Positions 26,532 through 34,060 of a stretch of DNA of 64,000 bases are shown piece by piece. The position numbers and the translations under genes are program-made. The notes beneath the pieces are model-generated. The model searched no databases. It had not been told where the DNA came from and was given only the letters and a program-made list of their open reading frames with translations. This DNA is from Alcaligenes faecalis (lineage in GTDB: Bacteria > Pseudomonadota > Gammaproteobacteria > Burkholderiales > Burkholderiaceae_B). The stretch's first letter is position 1, and each line of letters opens with the position of its first letter. The stretch covers positions 3,013,544 to 3,077,543 of the forward strand of contig NZ_CP031747.1 in the NCBI RefSeq assembly GCF_005311025.1, given 5' to 3'.

Positions 26532-27485
26532 ATGACAATCAAAAGCTACGAAACTGATGACGCCGTACGTAATATGCTGCAAAAACTGTCGGTACTTTGG
26601 AAAAACCGGGCTGCCGTGAATCAGGAACTGCCTGACTACAACAATCTGGCTTTCGATCCCAACAAGGCCGATTTCAGCGAATGCCTGCTGCCTTTTCGCG
26701 AGCATCAGGCCTGGCTGGAAGCTCCTGAAGAATTGAAATCGCAGTGCTTGTCCTATGCCTGGGGCATTTACAACCTGAAGACCATTTACGTTGAGTGCAA
26801 CGTGGTCACGCCTTCTTGCGAAGACATCATCAAGACCCCGCCCCCAAGCGCCAACCGCAATCTGCTGCAAGACGTGATGTCCCAGGCCTTGCTGGACGAG
26901 GCCCTGCACACTCGCATGTCCATCATGGCCTGCAACTACATCTACTCCATGCGCGGTCTGACGCCCCTGGATTTCACCAATTTCAACCTGGTGCAGTGGC
27001 GCAATGACATCCTGAGCCAATGCAGTTCCGAATCCGAGCGTCGTCTGACCCGCTTTGCCATTGCCTGCGCATCCGAGACCCTGATTACCGACTACCTGAA
27101 GACCATGGCCGAGGACAAGAGCATCCAGACCGTGTGCCATGAAGTTACCCGCACCCATGCCATGGACGAGTGGAGCCACTCCAGCGTGTTCAGCTTTGTG
27201 GCGTCGGACATCATTCACGGACTGAGCCAGAAAGAGCGCGAGCATATGCGCGCCGTTATTTTGCGCACCGTAGAAATGTTCGCCAACAATGAAATGGGCG
27301 CCTGGGAAAAAGTCTTCTCCATGGTGAATTTCCCCCATGCCCGCGACATTTTGCACGACACCGGCGACTCCAACGAAATTGGCGTGTACACCGGCTCGGT
27401 AGAAAGCCTGATCGAGCGCATTGGCCTGAACAGCAAGTCCGGCAAGGCTCCTGCCGAGGCCGAACAACAGGAGGCGCTGCAATGA
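26532..27485 (+). CDS. dnfA: AurF-type diiron oxygenase, direct ammonia oxidation enzyme DnfA
   Basis: 317-residue helical diiron protein of the AurF (p-aminobenzoate N-oxygenase) family. All seven AurF metal ligands have counterparts at a constant offset: Glu88, Glu123 and His126 (DEALH), Glu182 (ASETL), His209, Glu213 and His216 (HAMDEWSH). Published work on Alcaligenes links DnfA to oxidation of hydroxylamine to N2 using O2 and a flavin reductase partner. AAGGA precedes ATG 26532; the stop overlaps dnfB (ATGA). The C-terminal ~15 residues are Glu/Gln/Ala-rich and probably disordered. Confidence 0.92.
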   Translation: MTIKSYETDDAVRNMLQKLSVLWKNRAAVNQELPDYNNLAFDPNKADFSECLLPFREHQAWLEAPEELKSQCLSYAWGIYNLKTIYVECNVVTPSCEDIIKTPPPSANRNLLQDVMSQALLDEALHTRMSIMACNYIYSMRGLTPLDFTNFNLVQWRNDILSQCSSESERRLTRFAIACASETLITDYLKTMAEDKSIQTVCHEVTRTHAMDEWSHSSVFSFVASDIIHGLSQKEREHMRAVILRTVEMFANNEMGAWEKVFSMVNFPHARDILHDTGDSNEIGVYTGSVESLIERIGLNSKSGKAPAEAEQQEALQ

Positions 27486-28534
27486 CAGCCATGATTCAGG
27501 CGCGCTGCGAGACCGTTCGCCCCGAGGCCGGAAACGTCAAAGTGTTTACCTTGCGGGTGCAGGGCGGCCATTTTGATTTTCTGCAAGCCTTGCAGGCAGG
27601 CAAGCACGTCGCCCTGAGCTACCCCGATACCGGCGGCACCATTCAACAGCGTATGTATTCGATCACTCGTGTGGCCGATCCAGACCTGATTGAAATTGCC
27701 GTAAAAGGGTCGGGGCGCAATAGTGTTTCCGATCACTTGCACGCCACCTTGCGCGAGGGCATGAGTGTGCCCCTGCAATATGTGGCGGGTGAAATCTCGG
27801 TGAACTCTATTGTGGGTTACGAGCGTATCGCCATGATCGCAGGCGGCATTGGCATTACCCTGCCCATTGCCTTGCTGCGTGAGTTGGCGGCGCGAGCCCA
27901 GGACGGCTTGCCTGTACCACAAGTACATTTGCTCCTCAGTATTGCCCGTATTGCCGACATTCCCTTCCTGCATGAACTGCTGCAACTGGATCTGGGCACC
28001 AGCTGGTTCACGCTGACCGTGTTTGTCACGCAGGAAAAGATTCGCGAAAGCGCTCATTTCAAAGTGGGTCGCCCCTCTTTTGAAAATATGGAGCAGTTAA
28101 AAGACCCACAGGCCGTCGTGATTTGCGGCAGCCACGGTTTTGCCCAGGCCTTGCGCGAATACACCCTTCAGGCTCACCCCATCTCGCACATGTTGATCGA
28201 GGCTTTTTCCCCGCCCGCCAGTTCCGGCGTGGAAATCCTACCTGAAGCAGGCAGCGCGCCCTTGCAAATCAATGTACGCAGCACCGGGCAAACGCTCTCG
28301 CCTGAACCGGGCAGCAGCTTGCTGGAAATGCTGGAGGCCGCCGATGTGCCTATTCGCAGTCAATGCCGCTCGGGCATCTGCGGCGCGTGCCGGGTACAGA
28401 TTTCGGAGGGCGAGTACCGCTCTGAACCGGATTTTTGCCTGAGCGACCAGGACAAGGCCCAGGGCCATGCACTGGCATGTTGCACCTTCCCCTTATCGGG
28501 TGCCATTAATGTAGACATCGGTACCACGAGCTGA
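27482..28534 (+). CDS. dnfB: Flavin/[2Fe-2S] NAD(P)H oxidoreductase DnfB
   Basis: 350 residues, phthalate-dioxygenase-reductase/VanB architecture: flavin-binding barrel with RMYS (57-60), nucleotide-binding domain with GGIGIT (121-126) and ICGSHGF (214-220), and a C-terminal plant-type ferredoxin domain with ligands Cys295, Cys300, Cys303 and Cys333. It would pass electrons from NAD(P)H through flavin and the cluster to the diiron centre of DnfA, with which it is translationally coupled (ATGA at 27482-27485). Confidence 0.92.
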   Translation: MTAMIQARCETVRPEAGNVKVFTLRVQGGHFDFLQALQAGKHVALSYPDTGGTIQQRMYSITRVADPDLIEIAVKGSGRNSVSDHLHATLREGMSVPLQYVAGEISVNSIVGYERIAMIAGGIGITLPIALLRELAARAQDGLPVPQVHLLLSIARIADIPFLHELLQLDLGTSWFTLTVFVTQEKIRESAHFKVGRPSFENMEQLKDPQAVVICGSHGFAQALREYTLQAHPISHMLIEAFSPPASSGVEILPEAGSAPLQINVRSTGQTLSPEPGSSLLEMLEAADVPIRSQCRSGICGACRVQISEGEYRSEPDFCLSDQDKAQGHALACCTFPLSGAINVDIGTTS

Positions 28535-28566
28535 CATCCTTACCATCTGGATTGAAAGAACCTCTT

Positions 28567-29289
28567 ATGAAGAAAGTCATCGCACTGCGTCATATCCATT
28601 TTGAAGACTTGGGCACACTGGAACCTGTTCTGATCGAACAGGGCTACCAAGTTCAATACATTGACCCTTCCGTCGAGTCACTGCGTCACGTGGGTGAACA
28701 GGACGCTGACCTGCTGGTTGTATTGGGCGGGCCAATCGGCGCCTACGACGAAAAGATTTACCCCTTCCTGTCTGATGAGCTGGAACTGATCAACAAGTTC
28801 TTGCTGGCAGGCAAACCTTTGCTGGGCATTTGCCTGGGCGCACAACTGATTGCGCGCGCCCTGGGTGCCAATGTCTACCCCCTGGGTGTGAAAGAAATCG
28901 GTTTCTCTCCGTTGAAACTGAGCGAAGCGGGCAAAGAATCGCCCCTGGCCGCCGTTAGCGGCATTCCCGTCCTGCACTGGCACGGGGATCAGTTCGATAT
29001 TCCTGACGGAGCCATTCACCTGGCCAGCACGGACGTAGGCCCCAATCAGGCCTTCTCCTTCGGAACCCAAGTACTGGGCCTGCAATTTCACCTGGAAGCC
29101 GACACCAGCAAGCTGGAACGCTGGCTGGTTGGTCATGCCAACGAACTGGGACAAGCTGATATCGATCCGCAAATGCTGCGTCTGGAAGCCATGGCGGTAC
29201 AAAAACGCCTGCACGCCGCTGCCGCTACGGTCCTGACCAGCTGGCTCAGCCAACTTAAACAGGCCAGTTCCGCTGATTGCACTGCATGA
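28567..29289 (+). CDS. dnfC: Class I glutamine amidotransferase DnfC
   Basis: 240 residues, GMP-synthase-like GATase1 fold with an intact triad: Cys89 in GICLGAQ, His175 and Glu177 in LQFHLE. It hydrolyses glutamine and in this context would deliver ammonia, or handle a glutamine-linked nitrogen, for DnfA (inference; experiments in Alcaligenes implicate dnfABC together). ATG 28567 opens the domain (MKKVIALRHI); a TTG five codons upstream is the alternative and ribosome sites are weak for both. It overlaps dnfD by ATGA. There is no fused synthetase domain, so the acceptor must be another protein or free solution. Confidence 0.9.
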   Translation: MKKVIALRHIHFEDLGTLEPVLIEQGYQVQYIDPSVESLRHVGEQDADLLVVLGGPIGAYDEKIYPFLSDELELINKFLLAGKPLLGICLGAQLIARALGANVYPLGVKEIGFSPLKLSEAGKESPLAAVSGIPVLHWHGDQFDIPDGAIHLASTDVGPNQAFSFGTQVLGLQFHLEADTSKLERWLVGHANELGQADIDPQMLRLEAMAVQKRLHAAAATVLTSWLSQLKQASSADCTA

Positions 29290-30155
29290 ACACTGCTGCT
29301 GTAACGTTTGTCGATCGTGAACGACATCCCTACCATGTGGATGTCGTTTCGATTCAGTCTCAAGTCGTCTACGGTCGGGTGGGCAACAATGTTGCCGGCC
29401 CGACTTTGCGTAGACATGGCTTTAAAGTGGCCGCCGTTCCCACCGTGTTGCTCAGCAACAACCCGCAATACCCCACGGTGCACGGCGGTGCTGTCCCCGA
29501 TGAATGGCTGGAAGGCTTTCTGAATGATCTGGTCTTGCGCGGTGCGCTGGACAAGGTACGCGCTGTCCTGATCGGTTATCTGGGCAGCGCCAATCAAGCC
29601 GTCATCATTGCGCGCTGGTTAAAAGCGTTGCTGCAAGAGCACCCTGACACTCTGGTGATAGTGGACCCGGTCATCGGCGATCTGGATGTAGGCGTCTACG
29701 TAGACCCGGCGCTGATCCCCGCCTATCACGAAACCTTGCTGCCGCTGGCCACGGGCCTGACCCCCAATAATTACGAGCTGTCCTTGCTGTCCCAACAGCC
29801 TTGCGACACCATCCAGGGCAGTTCCAGTGCCGCGCACGCCTTGCTAAATGGCCGGACCGAATGGGTCATTGCCACCAGCGCCGCCCCCGACTCCTGGCAG
29901 GATGGTCAGATCAAATTATTGATGTCCCGCAAGGAGCCGCGTGCCGACACCCTGCTTAGCCATCCACGCGTGGATTGCGCCGCCAAAGGCACCGGAGACC
30001 TGTTTGCCTCCACCTTGCTGGCCCATCTGATTTTGGGTGCAGACCTGCATTCTGCGGTGCATACGGCCAGTGCCAGTGTGCTGCATCAGTTGGAATTAAC
30101 CCGCCAGGCCGGACATCAGGAATTAATTTTGCCAATAGATCCTTTCCGAGCCTGA
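29286..30155 (+). CDS. dnfD: Pyridoxal/pyridoxamine kinase DnfD
   Basis: 289 residues, ribokinase-like PdxY/PdxK family: SIQSQVVYGRVGNNVA at the N-terminus (vitamer pocket), VIVDPVIGD, LTPNNYELSLLS, and GTGDLFASTLLA with the catalytic Asp. It phosphorylates B6 vitamers to PLP. A PLP-supplying gene fits an operon controlled by a PLP-dependent MocR regulator and flanked by PLP enzymes. The start at 29286 overlaps the dnfC stop. It is the last gene of the tightly coupled dnfABCD run. Confidence 0.88.
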   Translation: MNTAAVTFVDRERHPYHVDVVSIQSQVVYGRVGNNVAGPTLRRHGFKVAAVPTVLLSNNPQYPTVHGGAVPDEWLEGFLNDLVLRGALDKVRAVLIGYLGSANQAVIIARWLKALLQEHPDTLVIVDPVIGDLDVGVYVDPALIPAYHETLLPLATGLTPNNYELSLLSQQPCDTIQGSSSAAHALLNGRTEWVIATSAAPDSWQDGQIKLLMSRKEPRADTLLSHPRVDCAAKGTGDLFASTLLAHLILGADLHSAVHTASASVLHQLELTRQAGHQELILPIDPFRA

Positions 30156-30240
30156 GCAAATATTTCCTAATCTAACAAACCTTTCAACCGGCAGTCGTTC
30201 TCGTTAAGCTGTGCCCTCTTAGTTACAAACGGAGCATGAC

Positions 30241-32232
30241 ATGGGGCTGCCTTTTAAAAGCACGCTACATCCACGGGTGTTCTGGGGATCTACCTTTATC
30301 GTCCTGGTCTTTTTGCTGATCGGGATTATTTTCCCTAAAGACGCCGCACTTATTTTTGAGCAGTTACAAAACTGGGTCATCAAAAGTTTCGGCTGGTTCT
30401 ATATCCTGGCTGTGGCCCTGTTTTTCTTTTCCGTCGTCTATCTGGCATTAAGCCGCTACGGCAATTTGAAATTAGGGCCGGACGACTCGGAGCCTGATTA
30501 CCCCTATCTCACCTGGATGGCGATGCTATTTGCTGCCGGTATGGGGATTGGCCTGATGTTCTTTGCCGTGGCCGAGCCACTGCAACACTTCTCGGCCCCG
30601 CCCTCGGGCCTGGCCAGCACAGTGGAAGCCGCCCATCAGGCGCAGATCATCACCTTCTTTCACTGGGGCGTTCACGCCTGGGCCGTCTATGCGGTCGTTG
30701 GCTTGTCGCTGGCTTACTTTTGCTTTCGCTACAACCTGCCTTTGACCATCCGCTCGGGCCTGTATCCCTTGTTTGGCAAGCGTATTGAAGGCTGGATTGG
30801 CGATAGCGTGGATATTTTTGCCGTGTGCGGCACGCTATTTGGTATTGCTACCTCCATGGGTTTGGGCGTACTTCAAATCAATGCCGGTCTGGAGCATTTA
30901 TTTGGCTGGCCGCAGGAAACCTGGCTACAAATTATTTTGATTGTGGTGGTTACTTCGCTGGCTACCCTATCTGTTGTCAGCGGATTGGATGTTGGCATTC
31001 GTCGCCTGTCCGAACTGAATTTGCTGGTTGCCATTGCCTTGATGCTGTTTGTGCTCGCCGTGGGCCCTACAGCCTTTTTGATGAATGCTTTTGTACAGAA
31101 TATCGGCGGTTATCTCGATAACTTCTTTGCACGCTCATTTAGTACACAAGCATTCCGCGGGCAAAGCTGGATGAAAGCCTGGACCCTGTTTTACTGGGCC
31201 TGGTGGATCGCGTGGTCGCCCTTTGTCGGCATGTTCATCGCCCGCATCTCGCGTGGCCGCACCGTACGTGAATTCGTACTGGGCGTCTTGCTGGTGCCCA
31301 CCGTCTTCACCTTCTTCTGGATGACCGTTTTTGGCAACACCGCCATCTTCCTGGATATGGGTGTGGCGGCGGGCCAACTGGCCCAGGATGCTGCCGCGAA
31401 TGCATCCGTGGCCCTGTTCGAGTTCCTGGAATACCTGCCTTGGTCGAATGTAACCTCGACCTTGGCAATTATTCTGGTAGCCATTTTCTTTGTGACCTCG
31501 GCCGACTCGGGCTCTTTGGTTATCGATACCCTGGCTGCCGGTGGGGTGGAAGACGCTCCAGTCTGGCAACGCATTTACTGGTGCGCGCTGGAAGGCACCG
31601 CTGCCTCCCTGCTCTTGCTGGCCGGTGGTCTGACAGCCTTGCAAACCGTCACGCTGGTCAGTGCCCTGCCCTTTGCCATCATCATGTTCTTGTTGATCCT
31701 GGGGCTGTTCAAAGGCATGAAGGCAGATATGTCACGATTGCGTCGTCAAGGCCCCATGTCCGGCCCGGCTCCCGGCTCGGAAGTGTCCTGGCGTCGACGC
31801 CTCTCGACGATCCTGCACACGCCCAACCAGCGGGACGCCCGTCGCTTCATGGGTGAAACCGTGGTTCCCGCCTTGCAGGCCGTGGCCGACGAGCTGGGCA
31901 AACGCAACCTGAACGTCAGCCTGGAGACCAGCGAGCAGGATACGGCCCAACTAACCATTCAGGCCGACAACCAGCGCAACTTTGTCTATGGCGTCGAGTT
32001 GCGCGCTCGCCGGGTTGCCAGCTTTACCGCGGCAGCAGCACGCAACGAACAGGCTCGCCCTCAAGAATGGCAAGTGCGTACTGTCTTTGCCGATGGCAGT
32101 CGGGGTTATGACTTGATGGGCCTGTCGTCCAGTCAGGTCATCAACGACATCCTGAACCACTTCGAGCGCTATCAGTCCCTGGTCACTTCCGAAGCCACCG
32201 CGCTGTACGCGCAGTCGCCCGACCCGAGCTAA
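30241..32232 (+). CDS. BCCT-family (BetT-like) betaine/choline transporter
   Basis: 663 residues: 12 membrane segments (about 15-485) plus a ~160-residue hydrophilic C-terminus as in BetT/BetS. The family signature is present in FYWAWWIAWSPFVGMFIARISRGRTVREF, with AGMGIGLMFFAVAEP near the front. These sodium- or proton-coupled carriers import choline, betaine or carnitine. ATG 30241 follows GGAG at 7 nt, 85 bp after dnfD, so co-transcription is possible though not needed. The 3' end overlaps the soxR stop by 4 bp, tail to tail. Confidence 0.88.
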   Translation: MGLPFKSTLHPRVFWGSTFIVLVFLLIGIIFPKDAALIFEQLQNWVIKSFGWFYILAVALFFFSVVYLALSRYGNLKLGPDDSEPDYPYLTWMAMLFAAGMGIGLMFFAVAEPLQHFSAPPSGLASTVEAAHQAQIITFFHWGVHAWAVYAVVGLSLAYFCFRYNLPLTIRSGLYPLFGKRIEGWIGDSVDIFAVCGTLFGIATSMGLGVLQINAGLEHLFGWPQETWLQIILIVVVTSLATLSVVSGLDVGIRRLSELNLLVAIALMLFVLAVGPTAFLMNAFVQNIGGYLDNFFARSFSTQAFRGQSWMKAWTLFYWAWWIAWSPFVGMFIARISRGRTVREFVLGVLLVPTVFTFFWMTVFGNTAIFLDMGVAAGQLAQDAAANASVALFEFLEYLPWSNVTSTLAIILVAIFFVTSADSGSLVIDTLAAGGVEDAPVWQRIYWCALEGTAASLLLLAGGLTALQTVTLVSALPFAIIMFLLILGLFKGMKADMSRLRRQGPMSGPAPGSEVSWRRRLSTILHTPNQRDARRFMGETVVPALQAVADELGKRNLNVSLETSEQDTAQLTIQADNQRNFVYGVELRARRVASFTAAAARNEQARPQEWQVRTVFADGSRGYDLMGLSSSQVINDILNHFERYQSLVTSEATALYAQSPDPS

Positions 32233-32705
32233 GCCTCTGTTCCGGTCTCCAGTTTTCTTTCCAGAATCTGGGGACCGGGCCCTTGCTGGCCCAGAATATC
32301 GGCCGGATTACGCAAGGGACACTCACTCATGGACAAGCACCCACAGCCAATACAGTGGGTCAGCTCATCGCGCAGTCGCGTCAACTGCTCAATACGATCA
32401 TTCAAACTGGCCTGCCAACGGCTGGACATGGCTCGCCATTGCTTGCTGGATGGCTTGCTGCCCGGTGGCAAACCACGCAAGGCCTCGTGGATTTCCTCCA
32501 GGGGAATCCCGGTACGCTGCGCCACTTTGATGATCGCAATATAGCGTAAAACCACCGAATCAAAACGACGCTGGTTCCCGCTATTCCGCGTACTGGCAAT
32601 CAAGCCCTTGGCTTCATAAAAATGCACGGTCGAGACAGGGACACCACTGCGTTTGGCCACTTCTCCCACCGTCAAGGCACGACTGAAATCCACTGTTTTT
32701 GCCAT
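32229..32705 (-). CDS. soxR: Redox-sensing MerR-family activator SoxR
   Basis: 158 residues from ATG 32705. MerR winged helix (LTVGEVAKRSGVPVSTVHFYEAKGLI), dimerisation helix, and the [2Fe-2S] ligands in CIGCGCLSMSEC (Cx2CxCx5C). SoxR is activated when redox-cycling compounds oxidise the cluster. A perfect SoxR box lies 15 bp upstream of its start, in the promoter of the divergent RND operon. No soxS is present, as usual outside enterics, so SoxR controls the pump directly. Confidence 0.95.
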   Translation of the reverse strand: MAKTVDFSRALTVGEVAKRSGVPVSTVHFYEAKGLIASTRNSGNQRRFDSVVLRYIAIIKVAQRTGIPLEEIHEALRGLPPGSKPSSKQWRAMSSRWQASLNDRIEQLTRLRDELTHCIGCGCLSMSECPLRNPADILGQQGPGPQILERKLETGTEA

Positions 32706-32716
32706 CTTGACACCCC

Positions 32717-32747
32717 TTGACCTCAAGTTAACTTGAGGTTTTATAGT
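32717..32747 (+). promoter_or_regulatory. SoxR-controlled promoter of the RND operon
   Basis: -35 TTGACC (32717-32722) and -10 TATAGT (32742-32747) are separated by 19 bp, the overlong spacer typical of MerR-family promoters. The spacer holds most of the perfect 18-bp palindrome CCTCAAGTTAACTTGAGG (32721-32738), identical to the classical sox box. It faces the RND genes; the same site can repress soxR on the other strand. Confidence 0.9.
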
Positions 32748-32771
32748 CCAGGTACCTAATTAAGGCAAGCC

Positions 32772-32990
32772 ATGTTGGCTGCCTCTTTGTTGTCACAGGA
32801 ACCTGCCATGCCTCCCCTCATTTGGATTCTGTTTGCCGGACCTCTGTCATGGTTACGGCAAGCCCAGCTTGTGTCAGCCACCTACTTCAAACCCGAAGAC
32901 TGGTCGCAAAGTGATCAGCGATTCGGCTGGACTCTTCCCAACAAACAGCCTTTGTGGCCCTCTTCCCTGACAGGAGGGTCGGCAGCATGA
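32772..32990 (+). CDS. Small ORF leading the SoxR-controlled efflux operon
   Basis: 72 residues from ATG 32772 (AAGG upstream) or 60 from ATG 32808 (AGGA upstream). Hydrophobic N-terminus (PPLIWILFAGPLSWL) then a Trp-rich hydrophilic part. Its TGA overlaps the ATG of the adaptor gene (ATGA, 32987-32990), and it is the first frame after the SoxR promoter, both arguments for real translation. No similarity is recognised; it is not MexG, which is longer and DoxX-like. It may be a small membrane modulator or only a coupling leader. Confidence 0.5.
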   Translation: MLAASLLSQEPAMPPLIWILFAGPLSWLRQAQLVSATYFKPEDWSQSDQRFGWTLPNKQPLWPSSLTGGSAA

Positions 32991-34060
32991 GTTCGCGTCG
33001 TACTTGGATCATGATTCCCGTTCTGGCCGGCGTATTGGCCATAGGCTGGCGTTTGCTGCCAGCCTCGCAAGAAGCTCAAGCAGGGGGAGCCTATCCGCCT
33101 GCCGTCGTCGAACTATCCAGCGTCGAGTCCCAGACCGCTCCTCGTCTTTTGCATGCCGTCGGTGCACTGGAAGCCTGGCAGCAAGTGCTGCTCAGTGCAG
33201 AGACCAGCGGCCGTATTCGCAAGATTGATTTCACCTCCGGACAGCAAGTCAAGGCAGGCCAGCCACTGGTTTTGCTCAATGACGAACTGGAACAAGCCAG
33301 CGTGCGCCGCGAGCAGGCACAGGTCAAACAGGCCGCCATTCAGCTCACCCGTGTACGCAAGCTGAAGGAACAGCAAGCCGCTACCCAGGAGCAGTTGGAT
33401 CAAGCCCAGGCCGATCACGCTGTGGCCCAGGCCCAACTGCAATATCAACGCGCTGAACTGGCCTTGAAACAGATTGCCGCCCCCTTCTCGGGTCGCATCG
33501 GTATCACCAGCTTGCATCAGGGCCACTACTTGCAACCCGGCCAAGCCATCGCCAGCCTGGTCGATGACAGTCAACTGCGTGTGAATCTGACCGTGCCAGA
33601 GCAAAGCCTGCCGGATCTGAAGGTGGGCCAGACCCTGCACGTACAGGTGGACGCCTGGCCAGGCGAGAACTTCCAGGCTGAAATCAGCGCCATCGATCCC
33701 TTGATTGGAGATTCGCGCACCGTGCGCCTGCAAGCGCTGCTGCCCAACCCGGACAATCGCCTGAAAGCGGGGATGTACGCCCGTGCTCAATTGAAGCGCC
33801 CCGCCGAAGCGCCCGTCCTGACCGTGCCCGAAACCGCATTGACCTACACCGCCTACGGCCAGACCGTGTTTGTGGCCTCCCCCACGGATCAGGGTCTGTG
33901 GCAGGTCAAGCGCGTGGCCGTACAAACTGGCGAGCAATGGGATGAACGTGTCGAAATCATTGATGGCTTGAAAGAAGGCGACAAGGTTGTGAGCGCCGGC
34001 CAGATCAAGATTCAGGACGGCTCCACAGTACAAACCGCCAAGGACAAGGAGCCAGTATGA
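32987..34060 (+). CDS. RND efflux periplasmic adaptor (MexH-like)
   Basis: 357 residues. N-terminal anchor (about 7-22), lipoyl halves (SAETSGRIRKIDF; QIAAPFSGRIGITSLHQGHYLQPG), a Gln/Ala-rich coiled-coil hairpin between them and a C-terminal membrane-proximal domain (VVSAGQIKIQDGSTV). ATG 32987 follows AGGAGG, a strong ribosome site, and overlaps the small ORF. Second gene of a SoxR-driven operon comparable to P. aeruginosa mexGHI-opmD. Confidence 0.92.
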   Translation: MSSRRTWIMIPVLAGVLAIGWRLLPASQEAQAGGAYPPAVVELSSVESQTAPRLLHAVGALEAWQQVLLSAETSGRIRKIDFTSGQQVKAGQPLVLLNDELEQASVRREQAQVKQAAIQLTRVRKLKEQQAATQEQLDQAQADHAVAQAQLQYQRAELALKQIAAPFSGRIGITSLHQGHYLQPGQAIASLVDDSQLRVNLTVPEQSLPDLKVGQTLHVQVDAWPGENFQAEISAIDPLIGDSRTVRLQALLPNPDNRLKAGMYARAQLKRPAEAPVLTVPETALTYTAYGQTVFVASPTDQGLWQVKRVAVQTGEQWDERVEIIDGLKEGDKVVSAGQIKIQDGSTVQTAKDKEPV

